Shown here: positions 28,505-36,211 of the stretch, in pieces
How positions within the stretch are numbered: position 1 is the stretch's first letter
How the letters are laid out: the number at the start of each line of letters is the position of its first letter
Origin: Rhodanobacter sp. ANJX3
GTDB taxonomy: Bacteria > Pseudomonadota > Gammaproteobacteria > Xanthomonadales > Rhodanobacteraceae
NCBI RefSeq assembly: GCF_014200755.1
Contig: NZ_JACHCM010000007.1
Coordinates: 62,001-126,000, forward strand
Direction: 5' to 3'
DNA: 64,000 nt
Position numbers and translations under genes: made by a program
The notes under the pieces: model-generated
What the model saw: only the letters and a program-made list of their open reading frames with translations
What the model was told of the DNA's origin: nothing
The model's database searches: none

Positions 28505-29055
28505 GCGGTCTGCTGTGAGGTGAGCGGAAGGCGCTGCCAGTCATGATCGATCAGCGCGATGCTGCGTTCGGTGGCGCTGGTCACGCTGCCGTGTTCGCCC
28601 GGTACGGCAAGGTCGGCGATGTCGCGATACAAGGGTTCCCGAATCTGCGCCATCGCCTGCAGCCGCTCGTGCCGATCGGCGACCTCGAGCAGTGGGCGAT
28701 GATGGTCGCGCTCGAGCCGCTCAAGCTGCTGCGCGATGCTGGCCTGCAGCCATACCACGTAGCCGCGTTCGATCATGTGCCTGCGGTTGAGCGCGGCCAG
28801 CACGGCACCGGCGCCGGTCGCCATCAGCACGCCGCCGCGTCGGCTGCACTCGTCGATGGCGGCGCTCTCGCGCTGGCGAAAGCCCACTTCGCCTTCAAGC
28901 TCGAACACGGTGCTCACATCGACGCCGCAGTGGCGCTCGATCTCCTGATCGATATCGACGAACGGCAGTCCATAATGCACGGCAAGGCGACGTCCGATGG
29001 ACGTTTTGCCGGCGCCGGTCGGGCCGATGATGAACAGGTTGTGCGACGGATTCAT
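28501..29055 (-). CDS. aroK: shikimate kinase
   Basis: A 184-aa P-loop kinase that phosphorylates shikimate. Walker A GPTGAGKT (11-18), VDIDQEIE (33-40), ELEGEVGFRQRES with Arg60, and REPLYRDIADL are present. The glycine triplet that contacts shikimate (normally ATGGG) reads ATGAG, with Ala82 encoded by GCC. All other binding residues seem kept, so the enzyme is probably active. It is the first gene of the aroK-aroB pair. Confidence 0.95.
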   Translation of the reverse strand: MNPSHNLFIIGPTGAGKTSIGRRLAVHYGLPFVDIDQEIERHCGVDVSTVFELEGEVGFRQRESAAIDECSRRGGVLMATGAGAVLAALNRRHMIERGYVVWLQASIAQQLERLERDHHRPLLEVADRHERLQAMAQIREPLYRDIADLAVPGEHGSVTSATERSIALIDHDWQRLPLTSQQTA

Positions 29056-29116
29056 GGGTAAATGCTAACAGGGCGCGCGACGGCGGCTGTAGCGAGGTTG
29101 CTGGGGAGGAGGCTGC

Positions 29117-29959
29117 ATGAGCGAACGCGTATTGGTGGCGGGCTGTGGCAACGTGGGCCTGCGTGTGGCGAAGCAGTTGCTGGCGCGTGGCGATCAGGTG
29201 TGGGCGTTACGCCGTCGACCACCGCCCAGCGACGACAGCGGCATCCGGTGGCTGAGTGGCGATCTCACTGACGCCAATAGCCTGCGCGCGCTGCCCCGCG
29301 GCATCACCCAGCTCGTGTATCTACCCACGCCCGATCGGCGCGACGAGGCGGCCTATCGCGCCACGTTCGTCGACGGCTTGCGTCATGTAATGGCGGCGCT
29401 TGATCGCGCCACGCTGTACCGCGTGTTGTTCGTCTCTTCCAGTGCGGTTTACGGCGATCACGACGGTGGCTGGGTGGATGAAGCGACGCCGACAGCACCG
29501 TACGGCTTCAATGGCAAGGTGCTCCTGGACGCGGAGCAGTGGCTGTCGACGCAGCCGGTCAGCTCGATCACTCTGCGGCTGGCCGGCCTGTATGGTCCAG
29601 GCCAGTTGCACCTGCTCGATCGCCTGCGCGCCGGCCAGGTTCGCGTGCCGCGCCAGACGAAACATTGGGCCAACCGTATCCATACCGACGACGCCGCCGC
29701 GGCGATCGTGCATCTGCTGCAGCTCGACTGTCCCCTTTCGCTCTATCTGGGCGCCGACGACACGCCGCTGCCGCTCGACGTTTTGTACGACGCGCTGGCG
29801 GCGCTGATGGGGGTTGATCCGCCGCAGGACGGACCGCCGCCCGCCGGCATCGGCAGCAAACGGCTCAGCAACGCGCGACTGCGCGCCAGCGGCTTCGTGC
29901 CGCGCTGGCCGGATTCGCGCGAGGGTTATGCTGCCGCGGTAGCCAGCTCATCCACCTGA
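29117..29959 (+). CDS. NAD-dependent epimerase/dehydratase family protein (YeeZ-like)
   Basis: A 280-aa extended-SDR-like protein. The N-terminal Rossmann motif reads VLVAGCGNVGLRVAKQLLARG, closer to GxGxxG proteins. Further motifs are LFVSSSAVYGDHDGGWVDE, LRLAGLYGPG and a C-terminal SNARLRASGF. This matches the YeeZ/GalE-like group of sugar-nucleotide or unknown-substrate epimerase-fold proteins. The start is preceded by GGGAGGAGG. It is divergent from aroK. Substrate unknown. Confidence 0.85.
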   Translation: MSERVLVAGCGNVGLRVAKQLLARGDQVWALRRRPPPSDDSGIRWLSGDLTDANSLRALPRGITQLVYLPTPDRRDEAAYRATFVDGLRHVMAALDRATLYRVLFVSSSAVYGDHDGGWVDEATPTAPYGFNGKVLLDAEQWLSTQPVSSITLRLAGLYGPGQLHLLDRLRAGQVRVPRQTKHWANRIHTDDAAAAIVHLLQLDCPLSLYLGADDTPLPLDVLYDALAALMGVDPPQDGPPPAGIGSKRLSNARLRASGFVPRWPDSREGYAAAVASSST

Positions 29960-29991
29960 ACACGCTCAACTAATGCAGCAGGAGAAGCATC

Positions 29992-30327
29992 ATGGCCAAT
30001 AGCATTGCGCATCACCAAGTCAGTACCACCAACGACATTCCCGGTCGTCGGATCGTTCGATCATTCGGCATCGTGCGCGGCATTACCGTGCGCTCGCGCA
30101 GCGTGATCGGCAATTTCGGTGCGGCCCTGCAGACCCTTGTAGGCGGCAATATCTCGATCTATGCCGAGCTGTGCGAGAAGGCGCGTGAGGACGCGTTCGA
30201 ACTGATGCTGCAGCATGCGGCGGCGCTCGGCGCCAACGCGGTGGTGGCGATGCGCTATGACGCCAACGATGTGGCGGAAGGTGTGACCGAGGTGCTGGCG
30301 TACGGAACGGCGGTGCTGGTGGAATAG
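29992..30327 (+). CDS. YbjQ/UPF0145 family protein
   Basis: A 111-aa protein of the YbjQ (DUF74, heavy-metal-binding-domain) family. TTNDIPGRRIVRSFGIVRGITVRSR at the start and LGANAVVAMRYD near the end are family hallmarks. Members form pentamers; the biochemical role is unclear. The preceding AGGAG fits the ATG. The gene follows the epimerase by 32 bases and is convergent with the kinase downstream. Confidence 0.92.
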   Translation: MANSIAHHQVSTTNDIPGRRIVRSFGIVRGITVRSRSVIGNFGAALQTLVGGNISIYAELCEKAREDAFELMLQHAAALGANAVVAMRYDANDVAEGVTEVLAYGTAVLVE

Positions 30328-30355
30328 CATCGCTGATTGCAGCGCGACGATTCGA

Positions 30356-31189
30356 TCAGCCGTGATTGAGCGCGATCACGTGGCGGTCGTCGTCATATTC
30401 GACGCAGCTGTCGGCCAGCGCGGGCAGCGTCGCCAGCGCATGCCGGCTCAGGCGCTCGTAGTGCGCCAGAAAGCGCACCATCGCCTCGGCCTCCATGGCC
30501 AGCGGCGCATGCCGGGCCAGTAGATTCTCTTCTTGTTCGCTGCGCCAGCGGCGCACGATGTCCCAGCTCGGCGCCTGCAGCACGATCAGCGCATCGAATT
30601 TGCGCCACAGCGGCTGATAGCCGCGCAACTGCTTGTTGACCCAATGGCGCCAGCTGCCGTCGGGATCCTCGACGCGCTCCAGTTCGTTCATCGGTTCGGC
30701 CAGCGCCGCTTCGCTCTGGGGACGAATGCCAAGCGCCCAGCCTTCCACGATGACCAGCTTGGGCGGCTTGGTCGAGCGCGGCCAGCGCGAGGGCGGAATG
30801 CGCGTATCGCGGCCCTTGTCGAAACGCGGGTGCGCGACCGGCAGCTTGTCCGAGGCCTTCGGCAGCGCGGCGAGCACCGACATCATCAGCTCGATCTCGT
30901 GCGTGCCCGGCACGCCGCGAGTGCGCAGCAGCGGATGCACCTGATGCGCCAGCGCCTCGCGATCGCTGCGCGAGTAGTAGAAATCATCCAGCGACAGCAC
31001 CTCGGTATGCCAGCCGCGCGCTTCGGCCTGCGCCTTCATCACCTTGGCCAGCGTGCTTTTGCCGCTGCCCTGCAAGCCGGACAGGCCGAGAATGTACGGC
31101 CGGCGCGAGCGTGCGATGCGACCGGCGTACTGATCCAGCAGGTGGCCGGCCAGGGCCTCGTTTTGCGCGCCGCCCTGTACTGCCGTCAT
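30356..31189 (-). CDS. P-loop kinase, probable D-glycerate 3-kinase type
   Basis: A 277-aa protein with Walker A GLQGSGKS (38-45), a lid/substrate segment LSLDDFYYSR, and LVIVEGWALGIRP. This pattern fits the plant/yeast-type D-glycerate 3-kinase and YggC-related family (phosphoribulokinase/uridine kinase fold). It would phosphorylate glycerate to 3-phosphoglycerate. The start at 31189 (MTAVQGGAQ) was chosen over an upstream extension rich in Pro/Gly/Arg. Substrate assignment is by family only. Confidence 0.78.
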   Translation of the reverse strand: MTAVQGGAQNEALAGHLLDQYAGRIARSRRPYILGLSGLQGSGKSTLAKVMKAQAEARGWHTEVLSLDDFYYSRSDREALAHQVHPLLRTRGVPGTHEIELMMSVLAALPKASDKLPVAHPRFDKGRDTRIPPSRWPRSTKPPKLVIVEGWALGIRPQSEAALAEPMNELERVEDPDGSWRHWVNKQLRGYQPLWRKFDALIVLQAPSWDIVRRWRSEQEENLLARHAPLAMEAEAMVRFLAHYERLSRHALATLPALADSCVEYDDDRHVIALNHG

Positions 31190-31377
31190 GGCGCGAAGCC
31201 TGGTTTGCAACCCGCGCTGGCCACCGCCAGGCGGATGCCCTGTAACAGAGGGTCGCGGCAATACGCCATCACGTCGCCTGCATGGGCGATACGGGATAGA
31301 TGACGCGTTGCACTATCATCGGAAGTGTTCATCTGCGCCATGATGGCGCGAGTTGACCACGATGCAAAAGGAAAGTT

Positions 31378-31974
31378 TTGACCGCCATGCTCAACCCCGA
31401 AATCCTTAGTACGTTTGTGCGCCTGCTGGATGAAGCCAAAGCCAGCGACGACCGTGAACCCACGGCCCTGAGTCTGTCCACCGTGGACGCCTCGGGCCGT
31501 GTCGCCTCGCGCATCGTTCTTTTGAAGGAGGTCGACGAACGCGGCTTCCGCTTTTATACCAATTACCAGAGCGACAAGGGCAGCCAGCTCGATGCGCATC
31601 CGCAGGTCGCCCTGTGCTTCCACTGGAAGCAGCTTCGCCACGGGGTTCAGGTTCGTGTCGAGGGCGTGGCGCGTAAAGTGCAGCCGGCCGAGTCGGACGC
31701 CTATTTTGCCAGTCGGCCCCGGGGCAGCCAGATCGGTGCGTGGGCCTCGCTGCAATCGCAGACGCTGCCCGATCGCGACACGTTCGAGCAGCGCGTGGCC
31801 AAGTACGAAAAGGAATTCGAAGGTCGCGATGTGATGCGTCCGCCGCATTGGGGTGGATTCCTGGTCGAGCCGGACATGGTCGAATTCTGGTACGGCGCCG
31901 AGTTCCGCCTGCACGAGCGCGTGCGCTGGAATCGCCACGGCCAGACCTGGACCAGCAGGCTGCTTTATCCATGA
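31378..31974 (+). CDS. pdxH: pyridoxamine 5'-phosphate oxidase
   Basis: A roughly 198-aa FMN enzyme that makes pyridoxal 5'-phosphate. Family motifs are RIVLLKEVDERGFRFYTNY, CFHWKQLRHGVQVRVEG, FASRPRGSQIGAWAS, WGGFLVEPDMVEFW and the C-terminal RLHERVRWNRHG...RLLYP. The start is uncertain: AAGGA is well placed for the TTG at 31378, while the first ATG is at 31387, three codons later. The stop overlaps the ATG of yjbQ (ATGA at 31971-31974). Confidence 0.95.
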   Translation: MTAMLNPEILSTFVRLLDEAKASDDREPTALSLSTVDASGRVASRIVLLKEVDERGFRFYTNYQSDKGSQLDAHPQVALCFHWKQLRHGVQVRVEGVARKVQPAESDAYFASRPRGSQIGAWASLQSQTLPDRDTFEQRVAKYEKEFEGRDVMRPPHWGGFLVEPDMVEFWYGAEFRLHERVRWNRHGQTWTSRLLYP

Positions 31975-32411
31975 GTCGGGCGGTGCCTGTCGAGCAGGTT
32001 GCACAGCACGGCTTGGTGGTGCCGACGCGCGGCCGCGGCTTCACCGACATCACGGCGCAGGTAGATAACCTGGTTGTTGCGAGCACGGTGCAAACCGGCA
32101 TCGCCAATATCTTCACCGCGCATACCAGCTGTTCGTTGCTGATCAGCGAAAACGCCGATCCGGCCGTGCGCCGCGATCTGGAGCGCTGGTTTGCGCGCGC
32201 GGTGCCCGATGGCGATGCTCTGTTCGAGCACGACGCGGAAGGCCCTGACGATATGCCGGCGCACGTCCGCTGCGCGCTGAGCGGTGTCACGCTGACTGTG
32301 CCGGTCAGCGATGGGTGCCTGCAGCTGGGCACCTGGCAGGGCATTTATCTATGGGAGCATCGCACTCGTCCACACCAGCGCAAGGTCACCGTGACGGTGC
32401 TGGGGCAATGA
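31971..32411 (+). CDS. yjbQ: YjbQ family protein (UPF0047)
   Basis: A 146-aa protein of the YjbQ/UPF0047 family. HTSCSLLISENADPAVRRDLERW and LGTWQGIYLWEHR hold the conserved His and Glu residues. E. coli YjbQ has weak thiamine-phosphate synthase activity; the native role is unclear. Translation is coupled to pdxH by an ATGA overlap. Confidence 0.93.
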   Translation: MSRAVPVEQVAQHGLVVPTRGRGFTDITAQVDNLVVASTVQTGIANIFTAHTSCSLLISENADPAVRRDLERWFARAVPDGDALFEHDAEGPDDMPAHVRCALSGVTLTVPVSDGCLQLGTWQGIYLWEHRTRPHQRKVTVTVLGQ

Positions 32412-32429
32412 GCGCGGGACGCCTGGCAT

Positions 32430-33242
32430 ATGGCTGATCGCGAAAGTGCCGATCACTACCCGCAGCGCATCGTCTGTCTGACCGAAGAGCCCACCGAAGT
32501 GCTGTATGCGCTCGGCGAGGAGCATCGCATCGTCGGCATCTCAGGCTTTACCGTGCGTCCTGCGCGTGCACGCAAGGAAAAGCCGAAAGTCTCCGCCTTC
32601 ACCAGCGCCAAGATCGGCGAGATCATGAAGCTGGAGCCGGATCTGGCGATCGGCTTTTCCGATATCCAGGCCGATATCGCGCGCGAGCTGATCAAATGCG
32701 GCGTCGAAGTGTGGATCAGCAACCATCGCAGTGTCGACGGCATCCTCGCCTATATTCGCCGCCTCGGCGCAATGGTCGGTGCCGCGGCGAAAGCCGAGGC
32801 GTATGCGCAACGCGCCGAGCGGCATATCGCCGACATTCGCGCGTCGGCGGCTGCCTTGCCGCGCCGACCCAAGGTCTATTTCGAGGAATGGGACGAGCCG
32901 ATCATTACCGGCATCCGCTGGGTCGCCGAGATCATCGGTATCGCCGGCGGCGACGACTGTTTCCCCGAACTCGCGAGCGAACCGTTGGCCAAGCAGCGCA
33001 TTCTGGCCAACGGCGACGAAGTGATACGCCGCGCGCCCGACATCATCCTCGGCTCGTGGTGCGGCAAACGCTTCCGGTCGGAGAAGGTGGCGGTGCGTCC
33101 CGGTTGGGAAACCATTCCGGCAGTGATCCATGGCGATCTTTACGAGATCAAGTCTCCGATCATCCTGCAGCCCGGGCCCGCGGCGCTGTTCGATGGGCTG
33201 GATGCGATTCATCGGATCATCGCGACCTGGGCATTAAGCTAA
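32430..33242 (+). CDS. BtuF-like cobalamin-binding protein without signal peptide
   Basis: A 270-aa protein of the periplasmic-binding-protein class III fold (Peripl_BP_2): RIVCLTEEPTEVLYALGEEHRIVGIS, LEPDLAIGFSDIQADIARELIKCGVEV, and a long linking helix (AYAQRAERHIADIR). Homologues are annotated as cobalamin-binding proteins. Unlike BtuF, the N-terminus (MADRESADHYPQRIVCL) has no signal peptide or lipobox, so it should stay in the cytoplasm. It lies 18 bases after yjbQ, in one operon with pdxH. No transporter genes are adjacent. Confidence 0.8.
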   Translation: MADRESADHYPQRIVCLTEEPTEVLYALGEEHRIVGISGFTVRPARARKEKPKVSAFTSAKIGEIMKLEPDLAIGFSDIQADIARELIKCGVEVWISNHRSVDGILAYIRRLGAMVGAAAKAEAYAQRAERHIADIRASAAALPRRPKVYFEEWDEPIITGIRWVAEIIGIAGGDDCFPELASEPLAKQRILANGDEVIRRAPDIILGSWCGKRFRSEKVAVRPGWETIPAVIHGDLYEIKSPIILQPGPAALFDGLDAIHRIIATWALS

Positions 33243-33528
33243 ACAATCGTTTTGCCCGATACCGAGCCGACGGATGCATAGCGATGTTTGGGCCATGAGG
33301 TTGGAGGCCTGCAGCGATAGAGATAGAATTGAAAGTTTGGCTGGCCTGCATCACGTCAGTTATGCGCGCTGGATCTGCTTGATCAGCATCAATCCGGCAT
33401 AGGCCGCTGACGGAAGGTAGTGCGATGGAATTGCTGCGAGTCAAGGCGAGTTGCTGGATGAACGAGTGTTGTGTTCTGGGTGTTGCTGCCGATAGCCGCA
33501 TCTGTGGCTGTTTTGTTATGGATCGGCT

Positions 33529-36210
33529 ATGAATCACATTTTTCGTCTCGTCTGGTGCCGCTCACGCCGGGTTTTGGTCGTCGCATCGGAACTGGCATCT
33601 CGATGCCACGGCAGCGCCACCGGCACAGCGGATGGGCGACAGTCGGGATCGAGCAACAAGCTGCTGATGGCAGCGCTTGTCGGCACCAGCGGAGCCTTGT
33701 TCGTTTCCGGAGCCTCCGCGCAGTCGGTCGGTGACGGAAAGCTCGATGACCTGCAGTCGCTGGTCGCCAAATACAGCGCGCCCGATGCCGCGTCGCCCGG
33801 ACAAAATCGCTCCGCCGCTGGCCAGGACGCCCCCGTTGCGGTGCGCGCAAACGTCCGCACGGCGTCGTCGCCCCCCGTCACACGGTCGCCAGCGCCGAAA
33901 ACGCAGGCTTTGCGGCGTGACCACCAGGAGATCCGTTCCGCCAGCGTAGCCACGTCTGCGACGCACGCCGCAGAGCGCGCCGATAAGAGAAAAACACCGC
34001 CAGTGGCCGAGGTAGCCACGACGAAACCGTCAGAGCAGCCGCCGTCGAAATCACCGCAGGCACAGGTGGCAGCAGCGCCTTCGGCGATGTCGGGCGCGGC
34101 GCAAAGCGCGCATTTTGCTGCCGCCGATGCTGCCGATCGAAAGCGTTCCTACAAAACGATGGCGCCCCCGGCGCGGTCGTCCAGCGCAGCGGCAACGCCG
34201 GATCATGAGACGACGGCAGCGCCGTTGCCGATCAACCGCACAAACCTCGAAACGCGCCAGACACTATGGCAGCGGGCTCAGACAGAACTGGCGGCGGGGC
34301 GGCGTTTGCCTGCCCTGGCGGCGTGCGAACAACTGTTGGCGCAATGGCCGAACGACGTACCTGCGCGCCGCATGCAGTGGCAAATTCTGTCCGATCTGGG
34401 CGCCACCGCACGCGCGTGGCAATTGGCGCAAGGGATGTCTTCACCACCCGATGCGGCAACCAGCAGGACGTTGCAGGCCGACCTGGCGACGCATGAAATT
34501 CGCTGGGCCACGGCGACGCCTGCTGATCCCCGGCAGCCCTATGTTTCCGTCGATCGGGCTGTGGCGGACATCAATAAAGTCATCGCCGAGGCTGACAAAA
34601 ATCAGCCCGCGTTGGCGGTGCGGGCGCGCACCGATCGCCTGATGGTCGACGATCAGTTAGACCATGGCGCCACCGCGGTCGATACGTATCGCCAGCTGCT
34701 GGCCGACAACCATCCTTTGCCAAGTTACGCCAAGGCTGCCGCGGCCGATGCGCTGTTGCAGCAGCGTCATCCATTTGAGGCGGCGACACTCTACGAACAG
34801 AGCATTCACGATTTGCCGGGGCCTTATGCTTCAGGCGAGACAGATCCACGTACCGGTCTGATGTATGCCTATCTTGAGTCAGGCCGCAACACCAAGGCGA
34901 TTGCCCTGGCTGACAAAACGGCGGACTCGCTGAGTGCCTTCAAGCCTCGTCATGGCATCGCACTACCGGTGCGCAATCAGGCAAAGCTGCAGGCCGATCT
35001 GAATACGGTACTGGTGCGTGAGTACAGCGGCCTGCTGCCCGACGCGCAGAGCCGTTTGCAGCCGCTGTTGCAGCAGGCGCCGATGAGCGCGCAGCTATGG
35101 CGCGAGTTCGGCACTCTGCAGCGAGCCCGGGGCTGGCCGCGCGCCGCCGAGCGCAGCCAGACCATTGCCCTCGGCATCGATCCCAACGACCTGTCCACCA
35201 AGCTCGGCGTGCTCGATGACTGGCGTCAGCTGCATGACTATTCGCTGGTGCAGCCGACGCTGACCAAGATTGAAACCGTGCTGCCGCGCAGTCCCGAAGT
35301 GCAGCGCGAGCGCGAGTCGTGGGATCGCGAGCGCGGCTGGCAGTTCGATATCGAGCATGATCGTGGACGCGGCAGTACGCCCAACCTGGGTGACTCCGAT
35401 CATCAGACGCAGGCGACGTTGGCCAGTCCGTTGCTGGACGACCACTGGCGCGTGGAGGGTCTGATCAACCAGACCTCGGCGAACCTTCCGGAAGGTCCTA
35501 TCGAGCGCGACCGGGCCGGGCTGGGCCTGTTGGGTTACATGCGCGATCTGCAGTTCTATGCCCACGTGCTGGGCGCAGCTGGCGGCCGGGCGAAGGACAC
35601 GGCGCTGGAGGCTGGCGCCACCTGGGCACCGAGCGATCACTGGGTGTTTGCCGGTGACTGGAACAAGCATGGCGACACCGATCTGCCGATCCGTGCGAGC
35701 TATTACGGTATTACCGCCGAAGCGGTGCATGCCAGCGTGCAGTGGCGCGCCAGCGAGCTCACCGAGGCAGGTTTCGGTGTCAACAGCGTGCACTTCAGCG
35801 ACAACAACAGCAGCAAAGGCTGGCAATCGCACGTGATGCAGCGATTGTTCACCGTGCCGCAGATGACGATCGACGGTGGCCTGGAGGCTGGCAGCAGTCA
35901 CAACAGCAATGTCGACGTTCCCTACTACAGCCCAGGGCACGTTCGCTGGGCGGCGGTCGACTTGCGCCTGCAGAATTTGCTGTTCCAGCGCTACGAGCAA
36001 ACGTGGCGACAGAGGATCGATATCCAGGCGGGCACCTATGACGAGCGAGGCCTTGGCTCCAGCTGGATGGCTAGCGCAGGCTATGGACAAAGCATCGAGC
36101 CGCGTGCCGGCCTGGCCTTTGGCTGGAAGCTGGGCTGGAGCAGCCAGCCTTATGACGGCAAGCGCGACTCACGAGTCACGCTGGATTTGACCATGCATTG
36201 GGGAGAATGA
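33529..36210 (+). CDS. pgaA: poly-beta-1,6-GlcNAc export porin PgaA with extended signal peptide
   Basis: An 893-aa outer-membrane protein. The first 25 residues (MNHIFRLVWCRSRRVLVVAS...) match the extended signal peptide region (ESPR) of autotransporters, followed by a normal hydrophobic core and cleavage near Ala64-Gln65. An Ala/Pro/Thr-rich low-complexity segment (about 85-240) comes next, then TPR-like helices (about 240-600). The last 290 residues form the PgaA beta-barrel (WQFDIEHDRGRG, NSNVDVPYYSPGH, LTMHWGE). PgaA exports PNAG across the outer membrane; its TPRs bind PgaB. First gene of pgaABCD. An ESPR on a PgaA is, to my knowledge, unusual. Confidence 0.92.
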   Translation: MNHIFRLVWCRSRRVLVVASELASRCHGSATGTADGRQSGSSNKLLMAALVGTSGALFVSGASAQSVGDGKLDDLQSLVAKYSAPDAASPGQNRSAAGQDAPVAVRANVRTASSPPVTRSPAPKTQALRRDHQEIRSASVATSATHAAERADKRKTPPVAEVATTKPSEQPPSKSPQAQVAAAPSAMSGAAQSAHFAAADAADRKRSYKTMAPPARSSSAAATPDHETTAAPLPINRTNLETRQTLWQRAQTELAAGRRLPALAACEQLLAQWPNDVPARRMQWQILSDLGATARAWQLAQGMSSPPDAATSRTLQADLATHEIRWATATPADPRQPYVSVDRAVADINKVIAEADKNQPALAVRARTDRLMVDDQLDHGATAVDTYRQLLADNHPLPSYAKAAAADALLQQRHPFEAATLYEQSIHDLPGPYASGETDPRTGLMYAYLESGRNTKAIALADKTADSLSAFKPRHGIALPVRNQAKLQADLNTVLVREYSGLLPDAQSRLQPLLQQAPMSAQLWREFGTLQRARGWPRAAERSQTIALGIDPNDLSTKLGVLDDWRQLHDYSLVQPTLTKIETVLPRSPEVQRERESWDRERGWQFDIEHDRGRGSTPNLGDSDHQTQATLASPLLDDHWRVEGLINQTSANLPEGPIERDRAGLGLLGYMRDLQFYAHVLGAAGGRAKDTALEAGATWAPSDHWVFAGDWNKHGDTDLPIRASYYGITAEAVHASVQWRASELTEAGFGVNSVHFSDNNSSKGWQSHVMQRLFTVPQMTIDGGLEAGSSHNSNVDVPYYSPGHVRWAAVDLRLQNLLFQRYEQTWRQRIDIQAGTYDERGLGSSWMASAGYGQSIEPRAGLAFGWKLGWSSQPYDGKRDSRVTLDLTMHWGE

Positions 36211-36211
36211 G

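Noticed and set aside
33471-33600. Possible short membrane peptide (FWVLLPIAASVAVLLWIGY) overlapping the pgaA start
   Set aside because: Hydrophobic by chance in the leader of pgaA; it continues into the pgaA gene in another frame and lacks a ribosome site.
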